A stretch of 64,000 nucleotides of DNA, from contig CM040453.1 of the NCBI GenBank assembly GCA_022749755.1, positions 16,935,368-16,999,367 of the forward strand. Direction: 5' to 3'. The notes below the pieces were generated by a model that searched no databases, was not told the origin of the DNA, and saw only the letters and a list, made by a program, of their open reading frames with translations. This DNA comes from Azadirachta indica (taxonomy: Eukaryota; Streptophyta; Magnoliopsida; Sapindales; Meliaceae). Both the position numbers and the translations under genes were made by a program. This document shows positions 60,446 through 64,000 of this stretch, piece by piece. Position 1 is the stretch's first letter; every line of letters begins with the position of its first letter.

Positions 60446-61467
60446 GTTTCTAACCCTTACCGTATTTCTTTGGAAAATTTATCCAAGTAGCTTATGGAAG
60501 CACTCCTTTTTTTTTTTTTTTTTTAATTTTTTTCTCGAAGGACAGAATTTTTAATTTGAATGCAGGGGACTTGCGTTATTTTAGAAGCAGGGACAAAAGC
60601 GTAATTGTACGCAATTATTATTTTAACAGTTATAACGGCGAGGACTGATTTGTTTAAATTAGCAAAATCGTGCTCTTATTTGTCTTTTCGCCAAAGGAAC
60701 GAAAATGTCGTTTCTGTCCCATTATTATTTTAAGAAAAAAAAGTAGCATCGATTATTTTTATTTCTATTCATACAAATTCAATCGCTGATCTTCCTTAAG
60801 CTCATATTTTCTTCCATTTTTTAAAAGTGGGTTTTGAATTTTCTATTCAATTAAAGATTTGGGGTTAATGCAAATTCATAGATATGATGTAATACCATTG
60901 CATATATTGCTCCAATGATAGCAATAATTAAGATAATATAATACTATTTCATATAGTCATTATCTCATTTAGTTATGGTTTTTGTAAAAATATATAGACA
61001 GGTTATCTCCAATAAATGTTTTTGTAGCCTCAGTTGGTAACATTTTTCAAATTTTTATTAAATTAAAAAAAATGTGTGGGGCTCATAAGATAGAAGTAGA
61101 CTGACAAAAAGTCAAAAGACTTGGGTTGTTGACTCTATCTTGATTTGGATCTAGGCAATTATAAAACTTTGATCTCTTCATCCTGAAACATATCTGCAAT
61201 CAATCAATCAATCAATCTACTTTCCTTCATCAGGTGAACCTGCTCTTTGGAATTCAGGTACATTCTTTTCTCATGTTATTACCTTAAACTGTTGTCCAGT
61301 ATTCTGTATAGTTATATTTTTTTTCATAGTTTGATTGTTTTGTTGTGTTGTCTATATTTTTAATTATCCTTTTCCTTCCAACTACTGGTTCTGGTTGTTT
61401 TATATTGTTTTATTTTTTATTTTTTTAACTTTGTTGAAAAAAAGAAAAAATTCATAAGAAACAGGCA
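60446..61467. other. spacer and leader of the second NLR
   Basis: AT-rich to about 61080. 61130-61467 is probably the 5' leader of the NLR: it has an ATCA repeat at about 61197-61218, a possible leader intron starting at CAG|GTACATTC (about 61258) and ending AAACAG just before GCAATGG. Confidence 0.5.
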
Positions 61468-64000
61468 ATGGCAGCAGAACTGGGTAATGCTGTTATTTCT
61501 GGAGTGACATCAGAAGTTGCAGAATCATTGTTTGATACCATTAAACGAGAGATATCATATGTGTTCAAGTACCAGAGCTACATGGTTGACCTGAAGAATT
61601 TAGTTAAGGAGCTTGGATATAGAAGGCAAATGGTGGAAGAACCTGTTAACCATGCTAGAAGACAAGGGGATGCAATTTATCAAGGTGTTGAAGATTGGCT
61701 AAGTAGTGTTGATGAATTCACTCGAGGGGTTGTAAAGCCCATCATTGAAGATGAAGATGAAGCTAAGAAGCACTGCTTCAAAGGGTTCTGCCCTAATTTG
61801 TTACAGCGCTACACTCTCAGCAAGAAATCAATGAGGGCAGCAAAAGAGGGTGCTAATCTCTTGGCAAAAGGCAACTTCAGTAATGTTTCCTTCTGTCCTG
61901 CTCCAGAGAGGACAAAAATCGGGCATGTCAGAGGCTATGAGAATTTTGATTCCAGATTGTCAATTTTCCAGGATATTATGAAAGCTGTGAAGGATGATAA
62001 GGTCAACATGATTGGGATTTATGGGATGGGTGGTGTGGGCAAAACCACCTTAGTAAAAGAAGTTGCGAGGCAAGTCATGCAAGACAAGTTATTTGATGAG
62101 GTAGTTATGGCTGAGGTAACACAGAATCCAGACCAGAAAACAATTCAAGACCAAATTGCTTCTGTTTTAGGCCTGGAATTGGGCCAGCATGATAGTGTAA
62201 TCCAGAGAGCTACTCGACTACGTCAGAGGTTGAAGAAAGAAAAACAGGTCCTTGTAATATTAGATAATATTTGGGGCAGACTTGACTTGGAGGATGTCGG
62301 AATTCCTTGTGGGGATGATGATCAGAGGCAGTGCACAATATTGTTGACATCTAGAAGTCAACATGTATTATGCAATGTTTTGAATTCTCAGAAGAACTTT
62401 TTCATTGAAGTTTTATGTTATGCAGAAGCAATGAGTTTGTTCTGGAATACTGTGGGTGATCATTCAATGGAAACATCTGATTTTCAATCGTTAGCAGTTG
62501 AGATTGTTGCAAAATGTGGAGGTTTGCCAATTGCAATTAAAACTATTGCAAATGCCCTGAAAAATAAGAGTCTTCCCATTTGGAAAGATGCCTTGAATCA
62601 GCTAAGAAATTCCAATCCAAGACAAATCCCTGGAATGGATGCAGATGTGTATTCTTCCATAGAATTGAGTTACAACTTTTTGCAAAGTAAGGAAGCAAAG
62701 TCCCTATTTCAACTCTGTGCTCTACAGATTGATGGTAGTCGCATATTTATCGATGACTTGATGAAGTATGGTATGGGATTGGGTTTATTTACAAATGTTA
62801 ACACACTGGAAGCAGCTCGGAATAGGTTGCATAGGTTGATTGATGATCTCAAAACTTCATGATTGTTGTTGGATGGTGATAATGAACATGTTGTTAAAAT
62901 GCATGACATCATTCATGCTGTTGCTGTATCAATTGCCACAGATGAGCTTATGCTTAATATTTCTGACGATGTTTCCTTGAAGGAAGAGCTACAAAATGGA
63001 ATAGGAAAAGATGCAACTGGTATTTCTCTACCTTATAGAGATATTCAAGAGCTTCCCGAGAGATTAGAATGTCGAAAACTCAAGTTATTTTTGTTGTTTG
63101 AAAAGTATGATAGCTCTTTACAAATCCCTAACCATTTTTTTGAAGGAATGAAACAACTTAGAGTTTTACATTTAACTCGAATTCATTTCCCTTTACTACC
63201 CTCATCAATTGATTGCCTGATTAACCTTCGAGCATTGTCTTTGATTAGTTGCCGCTCACTAGGAGATGTAGCAATAGTTGGAGATTTAAAAAAGTTAGAG
63301 ATTCTCTGTTTTCGAGGTTCTGATATTGAGCAGTTGCCTAGAGAAATTGGACAATTGACATGGTTGAGGCTACTAGATTTGAGCAATTGTAGAAGACTTA
63401 AGGCAATAGAACCAAATGTCATATCAAAGTTGTCTCGACTAGAAGAACTATATATGGGTAATAGCTTCAACAAGTGGGAGGAGGTTGAAGGAAGAAGTAA
63501 TGCCAGCCTTATTGAGTTGAAAGGATTGTCAAAACTAACCACTTTAGAAATACATATTCGAAATGCCCAAAGTATGCCTCATGATTTGGTCTCAGTGGAA
63601 TTGGAAAGATTCCGTATATTTGTTGGAGATGCGTGGAATTGGTTCGGTAAATATAAAATCTCAAGAACGTTGAAATTCAGTGGCGTAAATAAAAACATTT
63701 ACTTGGGGAATCAGATGCAAATGTTGCTGACAAAATCTGAAGTTCTCTATCTAGACAAACTGAATGGTTTTCAGTATGTTCACGAATTGGATGATGGAGA
63801 AGGCCTCCCACAATTGAAGCATCTCCATATACAAAATGATTCTAAGATTTTATATATGCTCAACTCAGTGGGCCAAATTCATTGTAATGCCTTTTACTTG
63901 TTGGAGGTTTTGTTTCTTTATGATTTGATTAACTTGGAGAAGGTATGTCATGGCCAACTTACAAAATGTCAGTCGTTCAGCAAATTACGAATCATTAATG
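61468..64000 (+). pseudogene. CC-NB-ARC-LRR disease-resistance gene with one in-frame TGA (runs off the right edge)
   Basis: ATG 61468 opens MAAELGNAVISGVTSE. Residues 1-150 are the coiled-coil region. NB-ARC shows P-loop GMGGVGKTT (186-194), kinase-2 VLVILDNIWG (261-270), RNBS-B CTILLTSRS (289-297) and GLPI (352-355). A TGA at 62860-62862 ends the frame after 464 residues, where the first NLR has TGT (Cys) in TSCLLMDGD. After it the same frame is open to the window end (379 codons), with MHD in KMHDIIHAVAV and many LRRs. Only this one lesion is seen. Ending there would give a CC-NB product without MHD or LRR. Plant NLRs sense pathogen effectors and trigger cell death; this one resembles the RPS2/At4g27190-like group. 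It is divergent from the first NLR. Alternative readings are a sequencing error or a true truncated allele. Confidence 0.85.

Overview
The window looks like nuclear DNA from a flowering plant, most likely a eudicot. It is very AT-rich. It carries spliced genes with GT..AG introns, a CC-NB-ARC-LRR resistance gene family, an A20/AN1 stress-associated protein, an F-box protein, and many decayed plant transposons (Gypsy, Copia, LINE, CACTA, hAT, Mutator-like). The style of the NLR and LINE sequences reminds me of Sapindales such as Citrus. That is a recollection, not something I could test. No RNA genes, CRISPR arrays or organelle genes were recognised.

Layout. 1-20 kb is transposon and repeat territory: the 5' end of a Mutator-like transposase (minus strand, one in-frame stop), a palindromic minisatellite, a Copia remnant, a relic of an NLR leucine-rich-repeat exon, two elements with long terminal inverted repeats (7.6-8.8 kb and 9.2-11.2 kb), a gag-only Gypsy element (14.2-17.9 kb), and a dispersed repeat split by a hAT-type insertion (18.4-19.2 kb). 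20.5-26.9 kb holds a direct segmental duplication of about 2 kb. Copy 1 has an intact A20/AN1 zinc-finger gene; copy 2 has the same gene broken by start-codon loss and a frameshift. A small hAT-like element lies between them. 27.4-30.3 kb holds an intact F-box gene (plus strand), a minisatellite behind it, and a four-exon coiled-coil gene (minus strand) reconstructed from its splice sites. 30.3-35.1 kb is mostly non-coding.

35.2-42.9 kb is a long minus-strand CC-NB-ARC-LRR gene with at least seven LRR exons and several frameshifts or stops: a pseudogene, unless the frameshifts are assembly errors. 43-51 kb is extremely AT-rich, with a degenerate satellite of about 260 bp period and two more LRR relics. 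52.4-56.0 kb is a decayed LINE, cut inside its reverse transcriptase by the left end of a CACTA element whose transposase is also broken. A GC-richer orphan first exon lies at 60.3 kb. From 61.5 kb to the right edge a second NLR runs on the plus strand, divergent from the first. Its frame is open through CC, NB-ARC and LRR except for a single TGA just before the MHD motif.

Functionally the window is a fragment of an NLR immune-receptor cluster that is being duplicated, broken and invaded by transposons. The genes that look intact are the stress-associated protein, the F-box gene and the four-exon coiled-coil gene. I see no convincing new system. The points most worth a second look are the single nonsense codon in the second NLR, the decaying gene duplicate, the insertions with a recognisable empty site or TSD, and the unusual palindromic and satellite repeats.
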